Assembly (NCBI GenBank): GCA_013368515.1
Contig: JABWCI010000002.1
Coordinates: 113,309-177,308 of the forward strand
Direction: 5' to 3'
DNA length: 64,000 nt
Origin: Candidatus Altimarinota bacterium
GTDB taxonomy: Bacteria > Patescibacteriota > Gracilibacteria > BD1-5 > UBA6164
The position numbers and the translations under genes were made by a program. How positions within the stretch are numbered: position 1 is the first letter of the stretch; each line of letters opens with the position of its first letter. Below the pieces are notes generated by a model. It worked only from the letters and a program-made list of their open reading frames with translations. It was not told the origin of the DNA and searched no databases. This document shows positions 63,936 to 64,000 of this stretch, in pieces.

Positions 63936-64000
63936 ATGAATATCAATGATTGGTTAAATAAATTCAAGTATAGCTGGGAGAATAAAAATATCGACGATGT
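63936..64000 (+). CDS. Partial protein, 3' end outside window (possibly SnoaL/NTF2-like)
   Basis: Only 21 codons are visible (MNINDWLNKFKYSWENKNID). The W-x5-Y-x-W-E-N-x-D pattern resembles the first helix of SnoaL/NTF2-like proteins. It is divergent from xerD. Confidence 0.45.
   Translation, partial: MNINDWLNKFKYSWENKNIDD

Noticed and set aside
1..64000. tRNA or rRNA genes
   Set aside because: No GC-rich stem set with the T-loop GTTCRA pattern was recognised. A search tool could still find one.

Overview
The window comes from a very AT-rich bacterial genome that reads UGA as glycine (translation table 25), as in Candidatus Gracilibacteria (BD1-5) and Absconditabacteria (SR1) of the candidate phyla radiation. 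Read with the standard code, almost every gene is broken into short pieces. Read with UGA as Gly, about 60 long frames appear, ending only in TAA or TAG, and the glycines of conserved motifs are restored: the double Gly of MraY PTMGG, the Fic core GNGR, the P-loops of DnaB and YchF, and the Gly-rich tail of a TPM protein. The sequence alone does not separate the two phyla. Most genes lack an obvious Shine-Dalgarno sequence and start just after an A-rich stretch.

Layout. Bases 1-8,912 hold a defence island: a type I restriction-modification system (hsdM, hsdS, hsdR) on one strand, with a NYN-domain protein, a membrane protein and a Fic protein between its subunits, and the end of a second Fic gene just upstream. 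Bases 8.9-25 kb are accessory: NUDIX, DNA-3-methyladenine glycosylase (tag), RhuM-like, HIT, LemA, TPM, a kinase-like protein, an M14 carboxypeptidase, a Kazal-domain secreted protein, a DUF4153 membrane protein, an RsuA-type pseudouridine synthase, a small protein with an SSB-type tail, and an M29-like protein. Bases 25-31 kb carry tatD, uvrC, a PH-domain membrane protein, exonuclease III and grpE. Bases 31-38 kb carry two tandem 3D-domain/peptidoglycan-binding proteins, tilS, an RNHCP protein, mraY and a nucleosidase-like protein between inverted repeats. Bases 38-48 kb carry a ferredoxin reductase-like protein, a shortened polA, htpX, a chorismate mutase-like protein, membrane proteins, dprA, a TPR protein and dnaB. 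Bases 48-52.6 kb hold a 914-residue protein of unknown family beside an IS481-type element. Bases 52.6-64 kb hold dus, topA, valS, ychF, an RNA m5C methyltransferase and a tyrosine recombinase.

Three short minus-strand genes (17177-17650, 35464-35877, 39163-39354) stand out. They have clear AGGAG ribosome-binding sites and no in-frame UGA glycine codons, and one ends in UGA. They look like recent arrivals from a standard-code bacterium. No rRNA, tRNA or CRISPR array was recognised. DNA repair and processing (uvrC, xth, tag, dprA, topA, dnaB, xer), cell-wall work (mraY, 3D proteins, M14, glucosaminidase) and translation or RNA modification (valS, tilS, dus, rsuA-like, m5C methyltransferase) are the main housekeeping themes. 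There is little biosynthesis, which fits a reduced, host-dependent lifestyle.
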